64,000 nucleotides of DNA from Ascaphus truei. Its lineage: Eukaryota > Chordata > Amphibia > Anura > Ascaphidae. The position numbers and the translations under genes were made by a program. The stretch covers positions 228,576,897 to 228,640,896 of the forward strand of contig CM071568.1 of the NCBI GenBank assembly GCA_036426205.1, given 5' to 3'. Below the pieces are notes generated by a model that did not search any database, was not told where the DNA came from, and was given only the letters and a program-made list of their open reading frames with translations. This document shows positions 1 through 9,876 of this stretch, piece after piece; within the stretch, counting starts at the first letter, position 1, and each line of letters begins with the position of its first letter.

Positions 1-825
1 CTGGAGGAATCTAAAGAATTCTGTGTTGGGTAGCTTTTTCTCTTCTTCAATCATATCGAACGTCTTGATAAATTTCCTTCCTTCCAGGTCTTTCAGTCTT
101 AAATAACCCGCCTGCGTCCATTTTACAAATTTGTCGCCTAACAGCCCTGAAGCAAAATCCATATTCCCCACAAGGGGGGTCATCAATGACTGTTGTGTGG
201 TCAACTTAGCTTTATATTTAGATGACTCCCAGACCGCCAGCGAGTTCGCAATTGCGCAGAGCGGCGTCCCTATTGATTTCTTACACTTTTTTGGAAGCCA
301 GATCAGATAGTGTAGTGTTACTGGCGCGCAACATTCTTTTTCCAGGGCTACCTACCTTCTTTTGGCTGGGTTCGAATGCCACTGGACAATTTGGCATAAT
401 TGTGCCGCCTTATAGTATGCCAACAAGCAAGGTACCGATAACCCTCCTCTCGTCACTGGCTTTGTCAGTATGCCTTTCGCAATTCATGGGCTTTTTTTAA
501 TCCAAATAAATTGAATAATGTGAGCCTGTAGTGCTAGGATCTCAGCTCGAATGAGCGGTATTGGAAGAGCTTGAAACAGATATAACATTTTGGGTAGTAG
601 GTTCATTTTAACACTATTAATCCGCCCAAACCATGATATACCGTAGCCCGCCCAAACCCTGAGATCCTCCCTCAGTTTCTTCATTATTCTAGGGAAGTTA
701 GCTTTGTATAATGTTTTGTATTCCTTCGTGATATATACCCCTAGATATTTTTTATATAATAGAGTTTTGAACCTGTGTTCCCATAAAATAGATGGAGGGA
801 CATGCTTAAGACCCATAGGGGGTCA
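1..825 (-). mobile_element. L1/Tx1-type LINE, 3' fragment
   Basis: Read on the minus strand this is the C-terminal part of an L1-type ORF2, truncated at its 5' end near 825 and running off the window at position 1. The best stretch is 484-816. Downstream of it (lower coordinates) the match continues in other frames, with pieces such as KPVTRGGL and a QLCQIVQWHSNP-like stretch, which resemble the end of the L1 polymerase-thumb region. The copy is therefore broken by frameshifts. L1 versus Tx1 subclade cannot be settled by eye. Confidence 0.7.
484..816 (-). pseudogene. L1-type ORF2 fragment, region after the reverse transcriptase
   Basis: This 110-codon open stretch contains YLGVYI near its start, then WFGRINSVKMNLLPKMLYLF and a FIWIKKSP end. 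That order (YLG, a W..GR...KM..LPK.LYLFQ.LPI block, then FIW) is typical of the segment that follows the catalytic YADD box in L1 and Tx1 LINE polymerases. The catalytic box itself is absent because the copy is 5'-truncated. It cannot encode a working enzyme. The flanking LINE sequence is frameshifted, so this is a dead remnant. Confidence 0.75.
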
Positions 826-1060
826 TGCACTAAGCTCTGATAAGTCGTTTTTAGAACGCAAAGTGCTCTTAGAACGTGATGTTGCGCTGAACGCGATTCA
901 CAGAGACTCGCAAACAGGCACTTTGCGTTCTAAAACTGACTTTTTTCAGGAAATTTTTCTAAGTCCAACTTTGCTCGTTCGTTACCCTGTTTGCGTTCAA
1001 TTTTGCCCTTATGCGGGATGCACTAAGCTACGCAACCTTAGCGTACGTGAAAGTTACGTT
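826..1060. repeat. foldback repeat with 16-bp arms
   Basis: A perfect 16-bp inverted repeat lies at 851-866 and 918-933 (arm TTAGAACGCAAAGTGC), with a loop of about 50 bases. The block begins and ends with related phrases (GCACTAAGCT near 828 and GCACTAAGCTACG near 1020), which suggests a duplicated or foldback unit. I see no coding sequence. It directly abuts the truncated L1 fragment. Confidence 0.5.
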
Positions 1061-1077
1061 CAACAAAACATGTCCGC

Positions 1078-1252
1078 TCAAGGTAGCCCCGAGGGAGGCC
1101 AGGGGTCGTGCGGATGTCCCTGGCTGACCCCGCAGGGGTCTGGGGGTCCCCGGCTCACCAAGCGGGGGCCCGCGCGGGAGTGCGGAGGTCCCCGCGGGAA
1201 TCCGGGGGTCCCCACGGCCGTCCAGGAGTACCCGCGGGCCTGCGGTACTAAT
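1078..1252. repeat. GC-rich minisatellite, family C
   Basis: Degenerate tandem units built around GGGGGTCCCCGCGGG and similar. The same style of unit occurs at 1900-2230 and 60650-60950, each time followed by the same conserved A/T segment. Confidence 0.6.
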
Positions 1253-1523
1253 GTTGTGCCTCCAAAAATAATAAACAATATTTATAACTAAATACACCCC
1301 CCTAACACATACAATACAGTAATGGGCAAAATTACTATTATCCACATATGGATAATAATGCATTTGCCTAATTCAAATACATATAAATTACAATAAATAC
1401 AGTAAATACATATTACACTTACCTTTTCCAGGCACCCACGATGAAGGCCGTCTTCATCCTCATCTTCATCCTGCCCATGTCCCTCCGGTGCTGCAAAACA
1501 TACACAAGAATAAAAATAGCCCC

Positions 1524-1576
1524 TAACCCCTTAATCACCTTAGTGGTCATTAACCGCTACAGTCATTAAGGGGTTA
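1524..1576. repeat. family C hairpin (TAACCCCTTA arms)
   Basis: Inverted repeat whose outer arms are TAACCCCTTA and TAAGGGGTTA, with a second inner pairing in the loop. Close relatives lie at 2543-2595, 38418-38471, 38569-38613 and 61220-61276. Confidence 0.7.
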
Positions 1577-1899
1577 ACCCATCCTCACCCACCACTCGGG
1601 AGGCCTAAATACCCTCCCCCACTACCCATCCCGTGAGGCCTAACCACCCTCACCCACTAACCCAGGCGGGAGGCCTACACACATACCCTTGGGGACAATA
1701 CCCCCTTCCCCCACCCCCAGTACCCACAAGAAAAACAATACACAGCCCCACAATAAACATCATTATATTTATTCTATACATAACCCACCCCCTGTGCCCC
1801 CCCCCATAAATACATAATTTATTATTTTACAAACAGGGTTAATACCCCAGGCCCACGGGAGAACCCGGTGGGCCTGACGGGTCACCTCATAGACCTCAC

Positions 1900-2230
1900 A
1901 GTAGCCTAGCACCATGTTTCAAACAGGGTCTGGAGGCCTACTGGTGGTCCCTACCAGGGGCCTGTTCCACCAGGTGTTCTTCGCGGGTCACCGTGGGCCA
2001 CAATGGGGTCCCCACGGGTTGACCCACGGCTGTCTGGAGGCCCCGGGTCAGACCCACAGGTGTCTGAGGGGCCTCGGGTGGTTCCCATGGGGGTCTGGGG
2101 GCTCTCGGGTGGTCCCTAGGGGTACGCTGTGCCCCCACAGATGTGGGGCCACCGGTTCTTCCCTGCAGGTGTCCCCCGTGGACCCGGCAGCCGTTTACCC
2201 ATGAGAAGTCCGAGGAGACCTCAGGTGGTC
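1900..2230. repeat. GC-rich minisatellite, second family C unit
   Basis: Degenerate units of roughly 30 bases containing GTGTCTG.GGGCCTCGGGTGG. It is followed at 2310-2400 by the same conserved segment that follows the first unit, so the whole module is duplicated in tandem. Confidence 0.55.
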
Positions 2231-2542
2231 TCCATAGGTCCCCCGCAGACCTGAGTAAACAACCCTGTATGTAAAAAAAATAAACTTGTCCTATACCTTA
2301 AATACATCAATCCCCCCCCACCGACCCCCCAACACATACTGTACTATAATGTGCAAAATAACTATTATCCAGATAGGGATAATAGATTATTTGCCCATTA
2401 TTAAACACATTAACTAGCATAATAAAATAAATAAAGTTCTACTGACCTCATCAATAAGAAGCCCCCACCACATCAAATTCCGTGTCCTCCGTTGCCAACA
2501 AAATACATAGCCAATACATTGCAATTACATTCAGATATCAAT

Positions 2543-2595
2543 TAACCCCTTAATCACCTTATCGGATAATAACCACAAAGGTAATTAAGGGGTTA
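2543..2595. repeat. family C hairpin, second unit
   Basis: Arms TAACCCCTTA and TAAGGGGTTA around a loop with ATCACCTTA and its partial complement. Same family as 1524-1576. Confidence 0.65.
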
Positions 2596-2654
2596 AGCCA
2601 CCCTGGCCCGATACCCACCCTTCACATATTTATTTGTACAATGGCTTCATCATG

Positions 2655-2655
<1 letters not shown>

Positions 2656-2704
<49 letters not shown>
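2656..2704. repeat. (TA)n microsatellite
   Basis: About 24 TA dinucleotides without interruption. Confidence 0.95.
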
Positions 2705-2709
<5 letters not shown>

Positions 2710-3313
2710 GATGAACCAATATACAAAGAAATGTTTAAGGGTTAACAAAAAATGCTCAAATAAAAATACCACTTCTCCATATTTGCCACAAAAAAACAAA
2801 CAAAAGATTAAACAAAATCCTATTTCCTAAAAAAATCAATCTCATCTTCCAATCAAAAGCATCAAATGCCAACCAAACATTGACTTTCCTTTGTATACAT
2901 GATACATAAAATCTGTGCACCATGTACACTCTGCCAATCAATGTTAACAATAAAATATTCCAATCAAAATACCATGAAATCCAAACAAGAATACTATTTA
3001 AACCAAGCAAGGCAACATAAATAAATTACCATTAATTAATCCAATCCCCAAACAATTAAAATACCATCCAAATCAATTACACATGTAACTATTGTAATCG
3101 TTAAAAGTACCAACAATAATCCACTATAAAAAAAACAAGGCTCACCCTGACCTAAAGTACAGCATACAACACCAAAAATTACATCTATCTAATTCCAAAT
3201 TACATTACACACACATGTATGCATAGCAGCATAGCAAAAAACATTTTCAAGACAGCAAAACAAGCATTTCCTAACAAATCATTTCTTACCCTGTATGTAT
3301 ATATCGATCTAGA

Positions 3314-3376
3314 CATACATACATACATACATACATACATACATACATACATACATACATACATACATACATACAG
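3314..3376. repeat. (ACAT)n microsatellite
   Basis: About 15 tetranucleotide units. Translation on the minus strand gives a meaningless CMYV repeat. Confidence 0.95.
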
Positions 3377-3513
3377 TGGCAAGAAATGATCTGTAAAAAA
3401 AATAATATATTACATGTTAAACAAAATAAAAAAACATGTACAAATTAAAAATAAACCATTTCTTTTGTTGACTTACCATTACTTGACCAATTCACCGACT
3501 CCCGTTGAACACC

Positions 3514-3726
3514 TTACTCTCGAACCAATCCACGCACAGGAAACATAAAATAATAAACCATAACAATCCAGGGGTCTTCTATTTGTAATCTATCTTCATC
3601 TGTATTCTTCTTTCTTGTTTCTTGTTTCTTCTTCCACTCTCTTCCGGAGTCTTCTTCTCTTCTTCGGCCACACCATGGCCTTTTTTCTTCTGTAGGAGGT
3701 CCTTCCTCCTCGGCGTCTGGATTCAA
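3514..3726 (-). CDS. short charged ORF in family C
   Basis: A 70-codon ATG-started frame rich in Glu, Lys and Arg (NPDAEEEGPPTEEKR near the start). It begins just downstream of the TATA-like box at about 3745, which is where a first exon would lie. The matching stretch of the copy at 38000-38090 keeps the GCCGAGGAGGAAGGACCTCC core at nucleotide level but a different frame reads through there, so protein coding is not supported. I do not recognise a domain. It may be transcribed leader rather than a gene. Confidence 0.2.
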   Translation of the reverse strand: MNPDAEEEGPPTEEKRPWCGRRREEDSGREWKKKQETRKKNTDEDRLQIEDPWIVMVYYFMFPVRGLVRE

Positions 3727-3739
3727 AATGAGACGACAT

Positions 3740-4045
3740 AGCCTTTTATAGGCCTATGACGTCACATTTTGGTCAAATGTTTCCCACGGCCCTAATTGGG
3801 CCATGAAAAACATGTGACTTGGGGAAAAAAAATGATGACGTCATTTAAACGCAATGACGCCAGCCAATCAGAATGGCTGAGCTTCAATTGCCTTTAAGAT
3901 GATGTCATCAAAACAAAGATGGCCGGCGACACATGACACTCTGATTGGCTGAAGCAAATCCTCTGTCACATGGTCTACCAGAGCCAATCAGAGTTGGGAT
4001 TTCGTTCCCACGCTCTGATTGGCTACCGTACCATGCTTATGTAAT
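3740..4045 (-). promoter_or_regulatory. promoter-like block: CRE, CCAAT and TATA motifs
   Basis: The stretch has TGACGTCA-type cyclic-AMP response elements (near 3757 and 3836), several CCAAT/ATTGG boxes (near 3865, 3942, 3983 and 4017) and a TATA-like CTATAAAAGG on the minus strand near 3745. The spacing fits a promoter firing leftward into family C. The same CRE plus TATA arrangement recurs at 14066-14115, and a TATA-like remnant is at 37985. No transcript evidence is available from sequence alone. Confidence 0.5.
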
Positions 4046-4073
4046 CCTGAACCATTCATTTGTATATTGGTGT

Positions 4074-4080
<7 letters not shown>

Positions 4081-4104
<24 letters not shown>
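4081..4104. repeat. (TA)n microsatellite
   Basis: Twelve TA units, followed by a short TG run. Confidence 0.9.
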
Positions 4105-4113
<9 letters not shown>

Positions 4114-4381
4114 AAAAATGTATGTGAGTAGGTCTAATGGCTTTGCATCTCATCCCAGCCTCTGTTTAAAAGCTGTGTTTAAAACAGCATGCATTGGCTT
4201 GAGGATTGGCTTGTGTAATACGAGCTTGAGACAAAAGGTGGCACTGAGTGCTCATTTGCATGTCATTTCCCAGAATCCCTTGCTGCAGTGGAAGTGCTGG
4301 ATGCTGGGTGACAATGGGGAAAGACAGGGTTGCAGACCTGTCTAAGACATGCAAATGAACATACAGTTATATTTACAGTTG

Positions 4382-4403
4382 ATATATATATATATATATA
4401 TAT
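4382..4403. repeat. (TA)n microsatellite
   Basis: About eleven TA units with ATATCAAC-type inverted ends (TTGATATA...TATATCAA). The 4105-4837 stretch around it has no gene that I can see. Confidence 0.85.
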
Positions 4404-4837
4404 CAACAAAAAGGGGACAGACAGAAACAGAGATTTGTGGCGCTGCACCTAAGAGGGTTTAACAGTTTTACAACGCCAGAGAAAATGTTCTCCGGCCAAT
4501 CACAGGCTTATAAAATGAAAATGTAGCAAGAGCAGAAATCGAATTAATTATAAAAAGGACTGAATCTGTTTAATATAAAAGTCAAGCCTTTGCATTTTAC
4601 GGATGATCTTGAAATCAGGGTTTTAACAATCTGAGCAGAGTCTGCTGTGCCGATATCTAGTCGCGTCCCTGGTTGCCAACTCTCGCGGGATCTGAGCACC
4701 AGGAGGAGATTGTGCGGGCGCATCTCCCTGACGTCCACAGCAGGAGCCGGATTGATTTACCACCACGGATCCACACACGGAGGGTCCTATGGGTGACGCT
4801 CAAACTTTTTAACCACTGCTTTCTATTAACATATTCA

Positions 4838-4990
4838 TTGTAAGTGTTCTTAATTCACCCGCATATATCTTTATTAAAAACAGTATTATGCTATGGGAGC
4901 CGCGCTGTCCCCTTTTTGTTTTATAGATTGAGAGGAAGTTGGTTGATCCTGAGGACCGGCAGCGACACCCAGCAGCTGGTTGCAGACACT
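4838..4990 (+). repeat. interspersed repeat F, plus copy
   Basis: The block contains CATTGTAAGTGT, TATGGGAGCCGCGCTGT and AGATTGAGAGGAAG in that order. The same three anchors occur in the same order on the minus strand at 37660-37832. This is a diverged dispersed repeat. I cannot assign its class; both copies lie in DNA that also holds Penelope-like or family C parts. From 4991 to 5258 I see only T/C-rich DNA. Confidence 0.6.
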
Positions 4991-5258
4991 TTCGTTCATC
5001 TCTTTGGGGCACTATTCATCCCTTTCCCCTTTTCTTCCCTTTCCTTTTCCCCTCCCTCTGCCTCCCTTCCCTCGTTCAGTCCTTGTCTGTGTATGTTGTT
5101 GTTTTGTTTGTCAGTCCATTTTTGCATACTGTTATATCAATTAGTTTACACTGGTTACTTGGTTAAATAACAATTTTATTGTGGATTCCTCTATTGGTCC
5201 AGGATTCCAAGCTAGCGCAGCAGTTCTTCTTTTCTTTTGTTAATATATATATATACAG

Positions 5259-5828
5259 TGTTCGACAAATCACCCAAAAATCTACTCACCCAACAAAAAA
5301 ATCTACTCGCCACCTAGTCCCGCCCCTAGTCCCGCCCCCAACTCCGCCCCTAGTCCCGCCCCCAACCCCGCTTTAAAATAAAATATATAAATAAAATACA
5401 TTTAATAAATTCCTAGTCAGAACAACATTCGTTTTTGACATAAATGTATTTATTGTATTACATTATACTACAATTAGTCGTGTGTGTGTGTGTGTCAATG
5501 TCAGATCTAGAAATAAAAGCCAGACCAGTGTCTGGACGTCGGCGCTTCACAGAGAGAGACAGAGAGAGACAGACAGACAGACACACACACACAGAGAAAG
5601 AGAGACACACAGAGAAAGCGAGAGAATGAGAGACACATACACTGAGAGAATGAGAGACAAAGAGAGAGTGCGACAGAGAGAGAAGAAGAGAGTGCGACAG
5701 AGAGAGCGAAGAAGAGTGCGACAGAGAGGGAGAGGGTGACAGAGAGAGGGAGAGGGTGACAGGGAGAGGGCGACACAGGGAGAGGGCGACACAGGGAGAG
5801 GGTGACACAGGGAGAGGGTGACACAGGG
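5259..5828 (+). mobile_element. hAT-type element D, truncated left part
   Basis: It starts with CAGTGTTCGACAAATC and continues with repeated AAAATCTACTC and CCCGCCCCTAG phrases, as does the full copy at 40297-41944. The right terminal repeat is missing. The sequence runs through TG and GA microsatellites and stops where LTR-A2 material begins at 5829. Confidence 0.6.
5550..5828. repeat. GA/GACA-rich microsatellite
   Basis: Degenerate AGAGAG, ACAGAG and GGGAGAGGGTGACA units. It produces long meaningless open frames on both strands. Confidence 0.9.
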
Positions 5829-6309
5829 AGACCCTGTTTCCTAGTGGGCCAAGCAAAAGCTTGTCCTGTTGATACAGTCTCTCAGCAGTGCCTACAAAAA
5901 TGTAACGGTTCTAGGCCCCCCACCCAATCTCAGATTGGCCCCTGTGTTCTAATTGGCCCCCATTACATGTCTGTGTGATATGTGGTGCACCTGCTGGTAA
6001 CAGGACTCCTGAGATTCCCGCTGGGTTGGTATGGGGAATATCACCATGACAGGTGTCTGAGGTAGTGTGCTCTGAGTCCTACTCACATCTGGTACAGCGC
6101 CTCCACCCCATCAGGATCTCTGCAGCAGCAGGGGGAAGTATCTGATGGGGAACTACTTCTTGGTGCATCCTTCTGTGGAATAACTTCACTCTCACACAGA
6201 AGGGATCTTTTGAACCAGGGCATCTTTAATGTCATCTCCATAGGCAGATTGCCCCTCATTGCGGTCGTCACTTAGCCCAGCATTTTCATGAGGTACTCCA
6301 TTCAGAAGC
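5829..6309 (-). repeat. partial LTR plus internal start, duplicate of 9811-10284
   Basis: Nearly identical to 9811-10284. The part from 5901 to 6309 is the last 409 bases of the LTR, and 5829-5900 carries the primer site (about 5878-5895) and the following internal bases. The 408 bases upstream in the intact LTR (10285-10692) are absent here. The junction at 6309/6310 enters the element's coding region directly, without a polypurine tract. Confidence 0.8.
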
Positions 6310-6657
6310 AGGTCCAGCCGATTTGTTATATAATCCTCCAGTCTCTCTCAACCACGTGTACCTATTATCCTCGATCTCTTGCATCAAAGGTTCAGGCATG
6401 TATGGGTATTCCAACCCATGGGATTTCTTATATCTGGCGACTATCGCCCTTTCCGCCCTGCTGATGCGGATCAATTTCTTGTTTCCTGCCCTGCCTGGCA
6501 GTACCCACGACAATGACTCATCTGGATCGACTAAGTCATGTAATATAGACGACCCTCGGGGAGTAACTAACCCTTTCTGGATATCATACCACCATTTCCT
6601 GAGCTCCTCGAAGCGCTCCTCATCAGAGAACTCGCCTATGTCCCACCAGTGGTCCAC
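6286..6657 (-). pseudogene. A2 coding remnant, C-terminal block
   Basis: A 123-codon open frame, DHWWDIGEFSDEERFEELRK at its start, rich in Trp, Glu and Arg. It has no counterpart that I can align in element A. Its last codons read into the partial LTR, so the natural end is missing. It follows the 6657-7136 frame with a one-base overlap, which suggests a frameshift in what was one reading frame. Function unknown. Confidence 0.4.
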
Positions 6658-7136
6658 TATACAACTTCTCTGTAGTATAAACGCGTACGGTCCAGCCAGG
6701 CCTCATACCCCTCAAAAATGGGAGCCCACCATCGGGTTTCTTTCTCTTTTCCCCGCTCTGTTACTACCACAGTAGGCTCACTTTCCTTCGGTTCTGCCCC
6801 TGGAGAAATTCCGGATGTCCCTGTGGACCTAGAGTTGGACCCCAGGTGCTTAGACCTACATCTAACATTGGCATTACCATCATTATCACTCGTACAGGAT
6901 GAAATTTTACGTGAAAACAGTTCCCTCCCCGATCCCTCATCGGATGTGAAACAATCCCCCCAGTCCAAATTTGACCCAGTCCGTTCATCGGAAGTTTCTC
7001 GTGACTCCCCAGACAACCCTTGGCTCGATTGGGACCCGGATGAGGAGGTGACAGGGGCAGGGGTTTGGGCAGTGGCTGGGGGTAGGGCAAAGGGCACAGC
7101 ATATGGTCGATGCGGTATTATGACCCGCAGCTTCAC
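6657..7136 (-). pseudogene. A2 coding remnant, block with DERTG..LDWGDCFTS
   Basis: The first half aligns with element A ORF2: APVTS..GS.SSQG.SGES....DERTG..LDWGDCFTS is shared, matching about 51264-51380 of element A. After that the two proteins diverge fully. This argues that A and A2 are subfamilies that share an N-terminal module and differ downstream. No known domain is evident. Confidence 0.5.
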
Positions 7137-7583
7137 GATACCTCGGCCGATACCAGCGGGTTGGGGTTCAGGCTCACCAGTCTCTTGGTTTCCAGGCTTG
7201 GAGACAAGCGAAACGCGTCACCACCACGCCAGCACCCCACATAAACCGTGGGTTCCAATTCTGCGATCGATCGCAACCGGAAGTGACGCGACGGGCCAAA
7301 CCGGAAGTGACGCGACGCGATCTCAGGAGTGGGGCTGATGGCGAACACGAAAGCTGTGCATCTTTATTTTTATGTGTCTATGCACATAGTGCAAAATGTA
7401 AGTGGAATATTTATTGCTTTATAAATATATATACATTGAACATGCAATGTTGCACTAAGAGTGTCATCTCTTTCATTGAGGGTCTGTCCTGCTGAAGTCT
7501 GGCACTTCATATCAAGCAAGTCTTCCATACCACTTACACACTGCTGGTATTTTATTGAGAAATTGTGAGTCCCCACTTGTGAT

Positions 7584-7880
7584 TTATGGAGTTGTTTTTC
7601 CTGTAGAACATCCAACACTATATATTCTCATTTTTTTCTCCACATACAGTACGTTGACATCTGCGCTCCCCACAAGTTTCTTTCTGCATTCCGCATAGCC
7701 TGCCAGCTCTTGCCCTTCCCGGTTCCAGGCGACCTGATAAAGCACGGCGGTCGCGAGGACGCGGCTTCTTCCATCCGGTTCCGTAGTGTCCGCCGGAAGT
7801 GATGTCATCCATCTTGCGTGACTCCGCGCCGCCATCTTGGGTTGGGTTCCCCACCGGAACCTCTTCTTCCACAATGACAT
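7584..7880 (-). pseudogene. A2 coding remnant, EEVPVG block
   Basis: Overlapping frames here contain EEEVPVGNPTQDGGAESRKM and SGGHYGTGWK, which align with EEEVPVGSPTQDGSGESREI and SGGHSGTGWN of element A (51037-51132). Between this block and 7136 lies about 450 bases with no clear match in A. Frames are broken. Confidence 0.5.
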
Positions 7881-7905
7881 CCGCCTCCGGAAGTGAAGGT
7901 TCTTC

Positions 7906-8445
7906 TTACCGCTCCGCTCGGGCCTTGGCTGGGCCTTCCTTCGCCATCACTGCCATCGGTGCCTGTGGAGGGTAAGGGTGTGTCTCATCGCTCCTTCGGC
8001 TTGGGATGGTGTCTTTTTTGCCTTCCACGTTGGGAATCGCCACGGCCGTGGGACTCCGCCGCTCTGGTTGCCTCCGCACAGGTGATCTCGGCACCTCGGG
8101 ACTCAGCTCCGCTGCTTCGCAGGTAAGTGCTGGCTCTTTCTCCCCATCGCTGTAGTGGTCCGCCGGTAGGCGCATCACCACCGATGTCAGGCTGGCTTGC
8201 TCCTCATCCGATGATGCGGACTCCGACGTGGGCAGCGGTACCTCCACAGGGGACCGACAGCGAGCTTCCGGGCTCTCGCTGCGGTAGCAGGCCCCAGTGT
8301 CCTTCTGCTCCGTAGCTATCATCAATAGCGATCCCCATTCTCCGGAATCAGGTTTCTCTGTTTTAACTTGTTGAGAGGCGTCAGTCGTCAGCTTGGCTGT
8401 CTCTCCGCCTGCCTCCACGGTAGACCCCGGCACAAAGGGCTGCAC
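7906..8445 (-). pseudogene. A2 coding remnant with the VVMRLPADHYS motif
   Basis: The 179-codon frame contains SGEWGSLLMI, then SVVMRLPADHYS and TIPSRRSDETHPYPPQAP, all closely matched in element A ORF2 in the same order. The nucleotide core 8154-8181 (minus) is identical to 50731-50758. The block is Pro-, Ser- and Glu-rich with no catalytic signature. It is read here as part of the single long protein of this LTR group. Confidence 0.55.
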
Positions 8446-8448
8446 GGC

Positions 8449-8790
8449 TCACAGGTAATATATGCCACATTGGGGGCATCTCGCTGTAGTACTGGCTTCT
8501 CCACCTGGCAATCGACACTGCATGCACAGGCATCGTATGGTTTCGGTATCACCTGCCTTTATCACTAGAAAGCCTCCTGGCAATGAGTAGGGGTGTGCTG
8601 AAATGTCCATTTCTTTCTCACTTGTAGTACTGGTTACAGGGGACACTTTGCAGAGTGGTCTTGCCTGTTCACCAGCTCCTCGCAACTGAAGAGCAGGGGA
8701 CGCCCCTTTAGCTCCTCCTTCCGCTAGCTCCACTCTCATTTGACAAGATAAGGACTCCTCCCCCTGGTAGATATTAGGGGAGGGTCCCAC
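8449..8790 (-). pseudogene. A2 coding remnant joining ORF1 and ORF2 parts, Cys-rich end
   Basis: This frame contains LQLRGAGEQARPLCKVS and then MDISAHPYSLPGG without a break. In element A these two pieces are in different frames. The C-terminal part CLCMQCRLPGG...ARCPQCG has a CxxC...CxxC spacing that could bind zinc. It shows the A-type coding region was once a single frame across this point. Confidence 0.5.
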
Positions 8791-9227
8791 AAATTCACTG
8801 GGTGACCCAGCACTGGCTCTGAGCCTGTCACAGTCCAGGCGGGCACGGCCACTGCTTTCGCGCCACTACCCCCAGCAGGGTGGGGTTCTTTACTTGGTGC
8901 CAATCCCGGCCAACTTCTTGCAATCCTTGCATTTGCAGAACTCTCTGCACTCGGCCTACGCGGTCTCCCAGGGAAGCGGGAACCGCCATCTTGGTTTGCA
9001 CAGCCATTCACTATAGCAACTGAGGTAGATTTCTTTCTAGGGATTACCGTCTGGCAATCAGGTTCTCCATCCACACCACAAATAACAACAATGTCCTCAA
9101 CACTGTCCTCCAGGGTAGCACCCCGGGATCCTAGGCAGGACAAAAACGGTGCGGCCACAGCCTTGGCGTCACTCCATAACAAACTTGCAAAAGTACCTCC
9201 TGCACCTCGCTCCTCTGTGGTAGACAC
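8736..9227 (-). pseudogene. A2 coding remnant, N-terminal block
   Basis: It aligns with the N-terminal part of element A ORF1: TLEDSVEDIVV, GGSRFPGRPR, and the WPGLAP...GHPVNLWDPPLISTRG unit. A2 has this unit once, whereas A has it twice. The shared blocks hold up over more than 150 residues, so common descent is clear. Function is unknown; position just after the primer site would suit a Gag-like role, but I see no capsid motif. Confidence 0.55.
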
Positions 9228-9855
9228 CCCACATGCGCTCTCTCCATCTGGTGCTGGCCGCCATCTTTGATTCTCCGCACCGTGCGGAACTTCACCTCAT
9301 GCGGTCGCCATCTTTACTTGGTAATTTCTACTATCACACATGGTGCTCCTCTCTGCGGGGCAGCTGCCATTTTGATGCAATAAAGAATGCCATGGTGCAC
9401 CACCTACATGTATCTAATGTATGTTTGACTCATGCTTCACTACCCCAGGTTAGGCTCACTCTCAGTGTATGCTGTGTCCACCTTCTCCAGTATGTGCTCT
9501 GCGGTAAGTGTACTGGCTCCTGGCTATAGTACTCCTGGCTTCTCCCATGCAGTACTAGGGTGTCAACCTACTGTTGGCCATCACTAATGCAGATCCTCTC
9601 TAGAATTCCTGACCCGAGTTTCCAGGCTATCTCTTCAGGCATCCTACGACTAGCTGCCTCAAGGCGACTAGGACAGCTATAGCCCTGTCTCCAGACCCAC
9701 TTCATTCCTTTCAGGGTCCCTAGGGTGTGCTTTGCGATGTCGCCACGACTTTCCTGACTACCCCTAGGTCCCGTCCCATACACAGCACTGACTGGCAGCA
9801 TACACTCCCCCTGTTTCCTAGTGGGCCAAGCAAAAGCTTGTCCTGTTGATACAGT

Positions 9856-9873
9856 CTCTCAGCAGTGCCTACA
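9856..9873 (-). promoter_or_regulatory. primer-binding site of A2
   Basis: Reads TGTAGGCACTGCTGAGAG three bases after the LTR end. It matches the 3' end of vertebrate tRNA-Thr (ending GCCTCCA) apart from a few positions. Sites of elements A and B are nearly the same. Confidence 0.6.
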
Positions 9874-9876
9874 AAA

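Larger units (their letters stand above)
1060..4050 (-). mobile_element. Family C composite foldback repeat, long copy
   Basis: From right to left the block holds a CRE/CCAAT/TATA promoter-like region (3740-4045), an acidic/basic short ORF (3514-3726), A/T-rich filler with microsatellites (2650-3480), and two copies of a module: GC-rich minisatellite, a conserved segment with a TTACTATTATCCA-type core (1290-1380 and 2310-2400), and a hairpin. The same parts, in similar order, recur at 37975-39010 and 59940-61290, and in short form at 13870-14213. The shared parts show this is an interspersed family. Its exact ends, class and enzymes are unknown. I find no transposase in it. Confidence 0.4.

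Noticed and set aside
3200..3382. Frame with a CMYV repeat
   Set aside because: Translation of an (ACAT)n microsatellite.
5458..5856. Long overlapping open frames on both strands (Ser/Leu/Pro or Arg/Glu rich)
   Set aside because: They translate a GA/GACA microsatellite; low complexity keeps stops away.
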